A stretch of 64,000 nucleotides of DNA from Sinomonas atrocyanea (GTDB lineage Bacteria > Actinomycetota > Actinomycetes > Actinomycetales > Micrococcaceae). Positions 10,503 to 18,223 of this stretch are shown in pieces; position 1 is the first letter of the stretch; each line of letters starts with the position of its first letter. The stretch covers positions 124,001-188,000 of the forward strand of contig NZ_JAUSTE010000003.1 in the NCBI RefSeq assembly GCF_030812675.1, given 5' to 3'. The position numbers and the translations under genes were made by a program. A model generated the notes under the pieces. It was not told the DNA's origin. It ran no database searches and worked only from the letters and a program-made list of their open reading frames with translations.

Positions 10503-11437
10503 GCCGGGGACCCGCCGTCGTGCTCCCCGGGGCGCCCGTAGGAGCCGAGCTTCTCGACCGCATAGTCGAGGAGCGCGGCCGCGCGCGCGGTGAGCACCAT
10601 GTCCTCGGGCCAGATGGCCACGACGTGGGTGCGGGTCGCGGGCGGGTCGAGGCGCCGGACAGCGACCGGGAGGCCCTCGACGCTCGCGGGCCGCACGTTG
10701 GGGCGGGACATCAGCAGCCCGTAGCCCACGCCGCGGCCCACGAGGGCCTCCACGAGGATGATCTGCGGAACCCGCGCCGCGATCGTGGGCGTGAGCCCGC
10801 GGGCGGCGAAGGCCTGCACGGTGTTGACGGTGCTGGGACTCGCCTCGTAGTGGATCAGCGGCTCCTCCGCGAGGTCGGCGAGGTCCACGGCCTCCCCCGC
10901 CGCCAGGGGGTGGTCGGGGTGCAGGTGCGCCTCGAGCTCCGTCGCGTAGATCTCGCGCCGGGCGTAGCCCACGGGCAGGAACATGTCGTACATGATGGCG
11001 ACGTCGAGCCGCCCCGAGTCGAGCGCCGGGAGCAGGTCGTCGTTGGTGCCCACGGTGATCTCGAGGTCCACCCCGGGGTGCCGCCGCGGGAAGCCGTCGA
11101 GGAGCGCGGGGACGATGCTGGTCGCGAAGCTCGCGAAGCACCCCAGCTTCACCGGCCCGCGCAGCTCCTGGTCCCGGCGCGCATCGAGGACGAGCTCGCG
11201 CGTGTCGGCGAGGATGCGGCGCGCCTGCACCGCGAAGTGCTGCCCGGCCGGAGTGAGCGCGAGGCCACGCGCCTTGCGGCGCACGCACAGCTGCTCCCCC
11301 ACAGTCTTCTCCAGGCTCGTGATGGCCTGCGAGAGCGCCGACTCGGAGATGTGCAGGCGGACCGCGGCCGCGCTGAGCGTGTCATGGTCCGGCAGGGCGG
11401 CGAAGAGCTCGAGCTGCCGCAGCGTCACGTCTGCCAA
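10472..11437 (-). CDS. LysR-type transcriptional regulator, divergent from the MHS transporter
   Basis: A 321-residue LTTR with an N-terminal HTH (about residues 5-62, TLSAAAVRLHISESALSQAI) and an effector-binding domain. The start is a TTG, decided by an excellent ribosome-binding site GGAGGTGAG 6 nt upstream. It is transcribed divergently from the transporter at 11642. It and the first LTTR look like paralogues, suggesting one may sense the imported compound and the other an oxidised intermediate; this is inference. The last 31 bp overlap the ferredoxin reductase gene. Confidence 0.93.
   Translation of the reverse strand: MADVTLRQLELFAALPDHDTLSAAAVRLHISESALSQAITSLEKTVGEQLCVRRKARGLALTPAGQHFAVQARRILADTRELVLDARRDQELRGPVKLGCFASFATSIVPALLDGFPRRHPGVDLEITVGTNDDLLPALDSGRLDVAIMYDMFLPVGYARREIYATELEAHLHPDHPLAAGEAVDLADLAEEPLIHYEASPSTVNTVQAFAARGLTPTIAARVPQIILVEALVGRGVGYGLLMSRPNVRPASVEGLPVAVRRLDPPATRTHVVAIWPEDMVLTARAAALLDYAVEKLGSYGRPGEHDGGSPAHAGTGAARE
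10490..10512. terminator. Hairpin inside overlapping convergent genes
   Basis: GGTCCCCG (10490-10497), 7-nt loop, CGGGGACC (10505-10512). It spans the stop of the ferredoxin reductase and lies within the final codons of the convergent LysR gene, so it may terminate both transcripts. It is followed by GCCGTCGTGC. Confidence 0.6.
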
Positions 11438-11488
11438 GGACGCTCACCTCCGTATATAAGTTGCCTCAAAGTATATTGGCGAATCTCC

Positions 11489-11519
11489 GAAGTTTACATA
11501 CGGAAGTGGTGTCCGCCAC
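11489..11519 (+). promoter_or_regulatory. 31-bp element upstream of the MHS transporter
   Basis: GAAGTTTAC, 9 nt, TGGTGTCCGCCAC, in the same orientation relative to the transporter as the matching element is to the P450 gene (7627-7657). It sits in the 204-bp divergent region between the LysR gene and the transporter. The region also holds two AT-rich blocks (TATATA near 11453, GTATATTGG near 11471). Confidence 0.65.
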
Positions 11520-11641
11520 TATGGTGACACCGCCACCTCCGAGCCTGAGCCCGAACGGGCCAGGGCCATCACCGTTCCCCCGCGGCCCCCGGCCGCACCA
11601 CGAGGCATCAGCGACGATGCCGGCCAGCAAGGACACCAGCC

Positions 11642-13027
11642 ATGACCCACACCGGCACCGGCGCCGTCTCCGCCGCAGCGAACCAGCGACGCGTCGCGTT
11701 CGCGACGATCATCGGCACCACCATCGAGTGGTACGACTTCTTCATCTACGCCACGGGCGCGGCCCTCGTCTTCGCGGAGCTGTTCTTCAAGCCCGCCGGC
11801 GCGAACATCGCCACGCTGCTCTCGTTCGCGACCGTCGGCATCTCCTTCCTCTTCCGCCCGCTCGGGGCGTTCCTCGCCGGGCACTTCGGCGACGTGATCG
11901 GCCGCCGGGCGATGCTCGTGATCACCCTCATCCTCATGGGCGCGTCCACGACCCTCATCGGCGTCCTGCCCACCTACTCCCAGGTCGGCATGGCGGCGCC
12001 CATCCTGCTGCTGCTCCTGCGCATCCTCCAGGGCGTCTCGGCCGGCGGCGAGTGGGGCGGCGCGGTGCTCATGGCCGTCGAGCACGCCCCGGCGAAGCGC
12101 CGCGGCCTCGCGGGCGCCTTCCCGCAGCTCGGCGTGCCGCTCGGCATGCTCCTCGCCTCCGGCGTCATGGCGATCATGACCGGGGCCGTCTCCCCCGGCA
12201 AGGCCTTCCTCGAGTGGGGCTGGCGCGTGCCGTTCCTGCTGAGCATCGTGCTGATCGCCGTCGGCTACTTCGTGCGCCGCTCGGTCGAGGAGAGCCCGGT
12301 GTTCGCCGAGATCGCCGAGCGCGGCCGCCAGACCAAGGTGCCGATCGTCGTGCTGTTCCGCAAGCACTGGCACCTCGTGATCCTCGCGGCGCTCGTGTTC
12401 GTGGGCAACAACGCGGCCGGCTACATGACCACCGGCGGCTTCATCCAGGGCTACGCCACGGGCAAGCTCAAGATGGACGCGACCTCCGTGCTCCTCGCGG
12501 CCACCGTCGCCTCCGCCATGTGGTTCGTGTCCACCCTCGTGGCCGGCATCCTCGCCGACAAGATCGGCCGGAAGGCCACCTACCTCATCGGCTTCGTCTT
12601 CCAGGCCCTGATGGTGTTCCCGCTGTTCTGGTTCGTCAACCTGGGCAACCTCGGGGGCCTCTACACCGGCCTGGTGCTGTTCTCGATCGGGCTCGGCCTC
12701 ACGTACGGCCCGCAGGCCGCGTGGTACTCCGAGATCTTCCCGGCGTCGGTGCGCTTCTCCGGCGTCTCGATCTCCTACGCCATCGGTGCGATCCTGGGCG
12801 GCGCCTTCGCCCCGACCATCGCCCAAGCACTCCTGCAGGCCACGGGCTCCACGGCCGCCGTCTCGGCCTACCTGCTCATCGCAACGCTCGTGTCGATCGG
12901 CGCGGTCCTGTGCCTGCGCGACCGCCGCGGCATCCCGCTCGGTCCGGACCACGAGGCCGAGCAGGCCACCGGCGCGACGGTCTTCGGGCCGAACCGCGCG
13001 GCGGAGCCGGTCGCCGCGAAGGCCTGA
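11642..13027 (+). CDS. MFS transporter, metabolite:H+ symporter (MHS) family
   Basis: A 461-residue, 12-helix major facilitator of the MHS family, whose members import organic acids such as shikimate, alpha-ketoglutarate, proline/betaine and aromatic acids by proton symport. Family signatures are IGTTIEWYDFFIYATGAA near the start, FRPLGAFLAGHFGDVIGRR (loop 2-3) and RILQGVSAGGEWGGA (helix 4-5). AAGGA precedes the ATG by 8 nt. Its placement with the P450 system and the shared upstream element suggest that it imports the P450 substrate, probably an aromatic or carboxylic compound. Confidence 0.92.
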   Translation: MTHTGTGAVSAAANQRRVAFATIIGTTIEWYDFFIYATGAALVFAELFFKPAGANIATLLSFATVGISFLFRPLGAFLAGHFGDVIGRRAMLVITLILMGASTTLIGVLPTYSQVGMAAPILLLLLRILQGVSAGGEWGGAVLMAVEHAPAKRRGLAGAFPQLGVPLGMLLASGVMAIMTGAVSPGKAFLEWGWRVPFLLSIVLIAVGYFVRRSVEESPVFAEIAERGRQTKVPIVVLFRKHWHLVILAALVFVGNNAAGYMTTGGFIQGYATGKLKMDATSVLLAATVASAMWFVSTLVAGILADKIGRKATYLIGFVFQALMVFPLFWFVNLGNLGGLYTGLVLFSIGLGLTYGPQAAWYSEIFPASVRFSGVSISYAIGAILGGAFAPTIAQALLQATGSTAAVSAYLLIATLVSIGAVLCLRDRRGIPLGPDHEAEQATGATVFGPNRAAEPVAAKA

Positions 13028-13055
13028 CCGCCGGTCCGCCTGCCCCCAGCCCGTC

Positions 13056-13235
13056 TGGGAGTCACCTCCTGAGAGTCACCTTCCGAGGGTCAGGTCCTGA
13101 GAGTCACCTCGCGTGACCCACAGGACCTGGCCCTCGGTCGCGACCCGCGGGAGATGACTCCCAGAAGGTGACCGTCAGGAGGTGGCCCCCAGGAGGTGCC
13201 TCCCAGGAGGCGCCCGTCAGGAGGTGCCTCCCAGG
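13056..13235. repeat. Family B short repeats (GGGAGTCACCTYCTG units)
   Basis: About 180 bp filled with degenerate copies of a 16-17-bp unit, GGGAGTCACCTCCTGA, first in one orientation (13057-13115) and then as its complement (TCAGGAGGTGCCTCCC, 13150-13235). Between them CCGAGGGTCAGGTCCTG (13084-13100) pairs with 13121-13137 at 16 of 17 positions, so the region can fold into nested hairpins. It lies between the convergent transporter and SHOCT genes and probably acts as terminator. Related DNA is at 15641-15724. Confidence 0.85.
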
Positions 13236-13237
13236 CG

Positions 13238-13576
13238 TCAGGGCTGGTAGTAGGGTCCCGGCTCGGCGCCGCGGAGGACCTCGAGGCGCTGGCGGTACTC
13301 GGCCTCGTCGATGTCGCCCCGCGCGTAGCGCTCACGCAGGATCTCCTCGGCGGCCGCAGGGCCAGCCGGGAAGGGCCCCGGGTAGTGACCCGCACCGAAG
13401 CGCCCGGCGGCCGCCGCCTGCCCCCGGCGGCCCCACCAGATGCGGCGGCCGATGAAGAAGAAGAGGCCCAGAGCGAGGATCCAGAACAGCGGGAAGATCA
13501 GGAACCACGGGAACCAGGGGCCGGCCCAGTGGGCGGTCGGGTCGGCGGCGGCTGTGGCATCGAGGACGGCGAACAT
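13238..13576 (-). CDS. SHOCT-domain membrane protein
   Basis: A 112-residue protein with one hydrophobic segment near the N terminus (about residues 20-42, WFLIFPLFWILALGLFFFIG), a basic patch, and a C-terminal SHOCT domain (about residues 77-103, AEEILRERYARGDIDEAEYR). SHOCT domains are short oligomerisation modules common in actinobacterial membrane proteins; no enzymatic role is implied. AAGGAGA precedes the ATG. It directly follows the repeat array. Confidence 0.88.
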   Translation of the reverse strand: MFAVLDATAAADPTAHWAGPWFPWFLIFPLFWILALGLFFFIGRRIWWGRRGQAAAAGRFGAGHYPGPFPAGPAAAEEILRERYARGDIDEAEYRQRLEVLRGAEPGPYYQP

Positions 13577-13732
13577 GGCGGTCTCCTTGGGACTTCGTCG
13601 GCTGGACTTCAGCCGCTGATTCCAGTCTTCTCAGCCGGCCCTGCTCCGGCATCGGCCCCGCGGAGTCATCGTGCGGGGCCGCCTACTCCGTCCGGATCAT
13701 GCGGGCCTACGCCCGGACGCACCCTCCGGCGC

Positions 13733-14401
13733 TCAGCCGAGCCAGCCCGGCCGCACCAGCCCCGACTCGTAGGCGAGGACCACCAGCTGGGCCCGGTCAC
13801 GCAGCCCCAGCTTGGTCATGGCGCGCGAGACGTGGGTCTTCGCCGTGAGCGGCGTGATGAACAGGCGCGCGCCGATCTCCGCGTTGTTGAGGCCCTGGCC
13901 GACCAGCGAGACGACTTCGCGCTCGCGCTCGGTAAGGCCGCTGATGTCCGCCGACGGGGCCTCGGCCGCGGGCGTCCGCTCGGCCGCAAGGCGCGCGAGC
14001 AGCCTGCGGGTGACGGACGGCGAGAGCATGGCGTCGCCGTCGTGCACGGCGCGCACGGCCCGCACGAGGTCCGCCGGCTCCGTGTCCTTGACAAGGAAGC
14101 CGCTCGCCCCGGCCCGGATCGCGCCCGTGACGTACTCGTCCAGCTCGAACGTGGTCAGGATGATGACCTTCAGGCCCTCCGGGGGCGCGGCGAGGATCGA
14201 CCGCGTCGCCTCGAGCCCGTCGCCGCCGGGCATGCGGATGTCCATGAGGACCACGTCGGGCGCGAGCCTCGCCGCCGCGGCCACGGCGTCCGCCCCGGTC
14301 CCCGCCTCGCCGACCACCTCCATGTCCGGCTCGGCGTCGAGGAGCGCACGGAAGCCGGCGCGCAGGAGCGCCTGGTCGTCGACGACCAGGATGCGGATCA
14401 T
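13733..14401 (-). CDS. Two-component response regulator, NarL/LuxR family
   Basis: A 222-residue regulator: N-terminal receiver domain with the phospho-acceptor Asp54 in LMDIRMPGG and conserved Lys in FLVKDTEP, then a LuxR-type DNA-binding domain (about residues 155-215, LTEREREVVSLVGQGLNNAEIG). The ATG overlaps the stop of the upstream histidine kinase (ATGA), so the pair is co-translated. The target genes are unknown; DesR/LiaR-like regulators of this class often respond to envelope stress. Confidence 0.95.
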   Translation of the reverse strand: MIRILVVDDQALLRAGFRALLDAEPDMEVVGEAGTGADAVAAAARLAPDVVLMDIRMPGGDGLEATRSILAAPPEGLKVIILTTFELDEYVTGAIRAGASGFLVKDTEPADLVRAVRAVHDGDAMLSPSVTRRLLARLAAERTPAAEAPSADISGLTEREREVVSLVGQGLNNAEIGARLFITPLTAKTHVSRAMTKLGLRDRAQLVVLAYESGLVRPGWLG

Positions 14402-15531
14402 CGGCCCTCCCCCTCGGGCAGCTCTGCGTGCACCCGGAGGCCGCCCCGGTCGGTGAGCGTGAGGGTGCCGCCGAGCGAGGCGACGCGTTCGCGCATGCCG
14501 GTGATCCCCGCGCCGGAGAGGGACCCGCGGAGGCCGGTGCCGTCGTCGTGCACGTCCACGACGACGCGGCCGCCCTCGCGCGCGATCCGCACGTCGGCGC
14601 GGTGCGCGCCGGCGTGCCGCACGGTGTTGGTGAGCGCCTCCTGGACCACGCGGTGCACCACCCGCTGGATGGAGGACGACGGCGGCGGGTCGAGCCGAGC
14701 GTCGAGGGTCACCTCGAGCCCGGTCCCCCGCGCATCCTCGATGAGCCCCGGGATGCGGCCGAGCGGGTCCTCGGGGGTGACGGGCGCATCCTGCCGCAGG
14801 ACGCCGAGGAGCTCGCGCACCTCGCCGAGGGCCTCGTGGCTCGTGTGCTTGATGGCCTCGAGGGCGGGCACGAGCTCGCCGGGGTTCTTCTCGGCGAGGT
14901 GCAGGGCGACGCTCGCCCGGACGTTGATGAGGGAGAGGGAGTGGGCCACGATGTCGTGGATGTCGCGGGCGAGCTCGAGGCGCTCCTGATCGCGGACCTC
15001 GCGGCGGTGGGACTCCCACTCCCGGCGCCGGGCGGCGGCCCCCTCCCGGCGCACGCGCAGCCCCTCGCCGAGCAGCAGCACGACGACGGTCCAGGCCGCG
15101 GCCGCTCCGGCCCCCAGCCAGTTGCCGGCGGGCAGGGTCCAGATGGCCGCGGCGGCGACGACGCCCAGCCCGGCGGCCCAGGTCCAGCGGCGGGCGCCGG
15201 CCGCCGTCGCGAAGACGAGGGCGACGGCCGGCGAGACGAGCACGGGACCCCACGGGTAGCCGAGCCCGAAGTAGACGAGGGTCACCGCCACGACGGCGGC
15301 GGCGACGGGGCCGGGACTGGGGATGAGCGCGAGCAGGAGCGCGGGACCGGCCACGAGGAGGATGACCGCGAGGGCATCGATGGGGCGGGCCTCCGGCTGG
15401 CGGAACGCCGCCCCGTGCGTGCCGAACACCTGCACGAGCGCGAGCACCACGACGGCCGCGACCCTGATGGGCCACGGGGCGCGGCCGTGCGCCCACGCCC
15501 GGCGCGGCCGGGCCCCACTCCACCCCTGCAT
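14398..15531 (-). CDS. Sensor histidine kinase, HisKA_3 type
   Basis: A 377-residue kinase. The N-terminal half has five or six membrane segments and almost no extracytoplasmic loop, suggesting a membrane-embedded (intramembrane) sensor. The dimerisation/phosphotransfer domain carries ARDIHDIVAHSLS with His192, and the C terminus has an HATPase_c domain (N-box EALTNTVRHA about 295, G-boxes DDGTGL and GAGITGMRERV). It is partnered with the overlapping NarL-type regulator. Confidence 0.94.
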   Translation of the reverse strand: MQGWSGARPRRAWAHGRAPWPIRVAAVVVLALVQVFGTHGAAFRQPEARPIDALAVILLVAGPALLLALIPSPGPVAAAVVAVTLVYFGLGYPWGPVLVSPAVALVFATAAGARRWTWAAGLGVVAAAAIWTLPAGNWLGAGAAAAWTVVVLLLGEGLRVRREGAAARRREWESHRREVRDQERLELARDIHDIVAHSLSLINVRASVALHLAEKNPGELVPALEAIKHTSHEALGEVRELLGVLRQDAPVTPEDPLGRIPGLIEDARGTGLEVTLDARLDPPPSSSIQRVVHRVVQEALTNTVRHAGAHRADVRIAREGGRVVVDVHDDGTGLRGSLSGAGITGMRERVASLGGTLTLTDRGGLRVHAELPEGEGR

Positions 15532-15640
15532 GGGGCGAGCCTACGCGCGGGGCGGGCCGCCGTCGTCGTACGGGAGGCACAGATGCGCCACCTGCCTGCT
15601 CCCGTGGGAGTACGGGCCGCGACGGCGCCCGCACACGAAT

Positions 15641-15724
15641 CTGGGGGTCACCTTCTGGGAGTCACACGAGGTGACTCCCAGAAGGTGACCCCCAGAAGGT
15701 GACCCCCAGGAGGTGACTCCCAGA
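15641..15724. repeat. Family B repeats forming a 25-bp perfect stem
   Basis: CTGGGGGTCACC...GAGTCAC (15641-15665) and its exact complement (15671-15695) are separated by 5 bp, followed by two more direct copies of AGAAGGTGACCCCC / AGGAGGTGACTCCC up to 15724, adjoining the folD stop. It probably terminates folD transcription. The unit is the same as at 13056-13235. Confidence 0.85.
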
Positions 15725-15725
15725 A

Positions 15726-16631
15726 TCAGGCCGGGCCGGCGGCGCGCTCGGCGGCCTCGACCACGTTGGTCATGAGCAGCGCCACGGTCATCGGGCCCAC
15801 ACCGCCGGGGTTCGGCGAGACGTAGGCCGCCACCTCGGCGACGTCGGGATGGACGTCGCCGTAGACCTTCGACTTGCCCGTCTCGGGGTCCGTCTCACGG
15901 GTCACGCCGACGTCCAGCACAGCCGCGCCGGGCTTGACGTCCTCAGGCCTGACGATGTGCTTGACCCCGGCACCGGCCACGATCACGTCCGCCCGGCGCA
16001 GGTGCTCGGACAGGTCCGTGGTGCCCGTGTGGGTGATGGTCACGGTCGCATTGATCTCGCGGCGCGTCAGCAGCAGCGGGATCGGCCGGCCGATCGTGAC
16101 GCCGCGGCCCACCACGACCACGTGCTTGCCCTTGAGGTCGTAGCCGTTGCGGACCAGGAGCTCGATCACGCCCCGCGGCGTGCACGGCAGGGGCGTGTCG
16201 ATTGTGCCGCTGACATTCAGCACGAGCCGGCCGAGGTTGGTCGGGTGCAGGCCGTCGGCGTCCTTGGCCGGGTCGATCCGCTCGAGGATCGCGTCCGTGT
16301 CGAGGTGCTTCGGCAGCGGGAGCTGCACGATGTACCCGTGGCACGCGGGGTCGGCGTTGAGCTCGTCGATGAGGGCCTCGACCTGCTCCTGGGTGGCGTC
16401 GGCTGGCAGTTCGCGCTGGATCGAGTTCATCCCGATCGCCTCGGACTGCTTGTGCTTCATGCCCACGTAGAGCTGCGAGGCGGGGTCTGCACCGACGAGC
16501 ACGGTGGCGATGCCGGGGGTGATCCCCCGGGCCTTGAGGGCTGCGACGCGCTCGGCGAGCTCCTCTTTGATGGCGGCCGAGGCGGCCTTGCCGTCGAGGA
16601 CGGCCGCACGGCCCGTTGTCTGGGATTCCAT
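15726..16631 (-). CDS. folD: Methylenetetrahydrofolate dehydrogenase / cyclohydrolase
   Basis: A 301-residue bifunctional enzyme that interconverts 5,10-methylene-, 5,10-methenyl- and 10-formyl-tetrahydrofolate with NADP. Visible signatures are [13 protein letters not shown] (with the catalytic Lys of the YxxxK motif, about residue 55), [14 protein letters not shown]-like [10 protein letters not shown], and the Rossmann loop [11 protein letters not shown] (about 167). I chose ATG 16631 with GGTGAG 7 nt upstream; an in-frame GTG at 16643 overlaps the glyA stop. It is co-transcribed after glyA, which makes its substrate, and is therefore under the ZTP riboswitch. Confidence 0.96.
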   Translation of the reverse strand: MESQTTGRAAVLDGKAASAAIKEELAERVAALKARGITPGIATVLVGADPASQLYVGMKHKQSEAIGMNSIQRELPADATQEQVEALIDELNADPACHGYIVQLPLPKHLDTDAILERIDPAKDADGLHPTNLGRLVLNVSGTIDTPLPCTPRGVIELLVRNGYDLKGKHVVVVGRGVTIGRPIPLLLTRREINATVTITHTGTTDLSEHLRRADVIVAGAGVKHIVRPEDVKPGAAVLDVGVTRETDPETGKSKVYGDVHPDVAEVAAYVSPNPGGVGPMTVALLMTNVVEAAERAAGPA

Positions 16632-16639
16632 CGGTCCGC

Positions 16640-17932
16640 TCACCATTCCTCGTGGCCCGGGTACAGCGGGAAGTCCGCCGCGAGCTTCTCGACGCGGGCG
16701 CGGAGGGCGTCGGCGTCGGCACCGCCCTTCAGCGCGGTGGCGATGATGTCGGCGACCTCGGCGAACTCGGCGGCGCCGAAGCCGCGGGTTGCGAGCGCCG
16801 GGGTGCCGATCCGCAGGCCGGAGGTCACCATCGGCGGCCGCGGGTCGAACGGGACGGCGTTGCGGTTGACCGTGATGCCGACCTCGTGCAGGAGGTCCTC
16901 GGCCTGCTGGCCGTCGAGCTGGGAGTCGCGCAGGTCCACGAGGACCAGGTGCACGTCGGTGCCGCCGGTGAGGACGGACACGCCCGCCTCCGCGACGTCC
17001 TTCTGCGAGAGGCGCTCCGCCACGATCCTCGCCCCCTCGAGGGTGCGCTGCTGGCGCTCCTTGAACTCGTCGGAGCCGGCCACCTTGAACGCCACGGCCT
17101 TGGCGGCGATGACGTGCATGAGCGGTCCGCCCTGCTGGCCGGGGAAGACGTTGGAGTTGATCTTCCGGCCGAACTCCTCCTTGGCCAGGATCACGCCCGA
17201 GCGCGGGCCCGCGAGGGTCTTGTGGACGGTCGAGGTCACCACGTGCGAGTGGGGCACGGGCGAGGGGTGCAGCCCGGCGGCGACGAGGCCGGCGAAGTGG
17301 GCCATGTCGGTCCACAGGAGCGCCCCGACCTCGTCGGCGATCGACCGGAACGCCGCGAAGTCCAGGTGGCGGGGGTAGGCGGACCAGCCGGCGATGATGA
17401 CCTGCGGACGCTCGGCGAGGGCCTGCTCGCGGAGCCTGTCCATGTCCACGCGGAAGGTGTCCTGCTCGACCTGGTAGGCCGCGACCTCGTACAGCTTGCC
17501 GGAGAAGTTGAGCTTCATGCCGTGCGTGAGGTGGCCGCCGTGGGCGAGCGAGAGGCCGAGGATCTTGTCGCCGGGGTTGATCATCGCGGACAGCGCAGCG
17601 GCGTTGGCCTGGGCGCCCGAGTGGGGCTGGACGTTCGCGAACTCGGCACCGAAGAGCGCCTTGACGCGGTCGATCGCGAGGTTCTCGGCGACGTCGACGT
17701 ACTCGCAGCCGCCGTAGTAGCGCTTGCCCGGGTAGCCCTCGGCGTACTTGTTGGTCAGGACCGACCCTTGGGCCTCCATGACGGCGCGGGGGGCGAAGTT
17801 CTCGCTCGCGATCATCTCGAGGGTGCTGCGCTGGCGGCCGAGCTCCTGGTCGAGGACGGCGGCGATCTCGGGATCGACCTCGCTCAGCGGCAGGTTGCTG
17901 ACGGCGGACACGGTAGGAGTGGCGGGGCTCAC
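16640..17932 (-). CDS. glyA: Serine hydroxymethyltransferase
   Basis: A 430-residue PLP enzyme that converts serine and tetrahydrofolate to glycine and 5,10-methylene-THF, the main source of one-carbon units. The active-site lysine lies in [15 protein letters not shown] (about residue 238), and [26 protein letters not shown] near the N terminus is the family signature. The GTG at 17932 has AGGAG 5 nt upstream. It heads the glyA-folD operon, with a ZTP riboswitch about 140 nt upstream of the start. Confidence 0.96.
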   Translation of the reverse strand: MSPATPTVSAVSNLPLSEVDPEIAAVLDQELGRQRSTLEMIASENFAPRAVMEAQGSVLTNKYAEGYPGKRYYGGCEYVDVAENLAIDRVKALFGAEFANVQPHSGAQANAAALSAMINPGDKILGLSLAHGGHLTHGMKLNFSGKLYEVAAYQVEQDTFRVDMDRLREQALAERPQVIIAGWSAYPRHLDFAAFRSIADEVGALLWTDMAHFAGLVAAGLHPSPVPHSHVVTSTVHKTLAGPRSGVILAKEEFGRKINSNVFPGQQGGPLMHVIAAKAVAFKVAGSDEFKERQQRTLEGARIVAERLSQKDVAEAGVSVLTGGTDVHLVLVDLRDSQLDGQQAEDLLHEVGITVNRNAVPFDPRPPMVTSGLRIGTPALATRGFGAAEFAEVADIIATALKGGADADALRARVEKLAADFPLYPGHEEW

Positions 17933-18073
17933 GGGATCTCCTGGGTTGTCAGGTGGCGGGAGGCTACTGGTCAGGCTACCGGCCTCCGCGCTCCCCCGGA
18001 ACTTCCGCGGCAGAGCATGAAGGCACAGCGTCACGACCCCGGCCCAGGCGTACGATCCGCGGTGTCCCATGTG

Positions 18074-18118
18074 TGCCGCTCCCCGGTGGTGATCCACCCA
18101 ACGCCAGTCGCGACGGCT
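18074..18118 (-). promoter_or_regulatory. ZTP (ZMP/ZTP, pfl) riboswitch
   Basis: On the minus strand the sequence reads CCGTCGCGACTGGCG, then a short helix GGGTGG/CCACC, then CCACCGGGGAGCGGC. This is the conserved ligand-binding core of the ZMP-ZTP aptamer. ZTP riboswitches sense the purine intermediate AICAR (ZMP/ZTP), which rises when 10-formyl-THF is short, and turn on one-carbon genes. Here about 140 nt separate the aptamer from the glyA start, leaving room for an expression platform; I could not identify a clear intrinsic terminator in it, so control of the GGAG site is possible. Confidence 0.92.
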
Positions 18119-18223
18119 CCCAGTCTACCGTGGGCTGCTGGCCACCGGCGGGTACCGCCGGGAACATCCCGGGGCGCCGCGAGGTTTCCGCAGACGATTG
18201 ATCCGTCAATGAAGGAGGATGTC

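Noticed and set aside
7632-11288. A 1218-codon open frame on the minus strand across the P450 operon
   Set aside because: It is a high-GC shadow of the three plus-strand genes and the LysR gene, which have strong family signatures; its own translation is low-complexity and matches nothing.
13056-13235. Insertion sequence remnant
   Set aside because: No transposase fragment, no terminal repeats with target duplication; the segment consists only of short degenerate units.
16616-18223. Long N-terminal extension of the flavin monooxygenase frame
   Set aside because: It is antisense to glyA and the ZTP riboswitch; the FAD-binding motif begins right after the GTG at 18224, which has a good ribosome-binding site.
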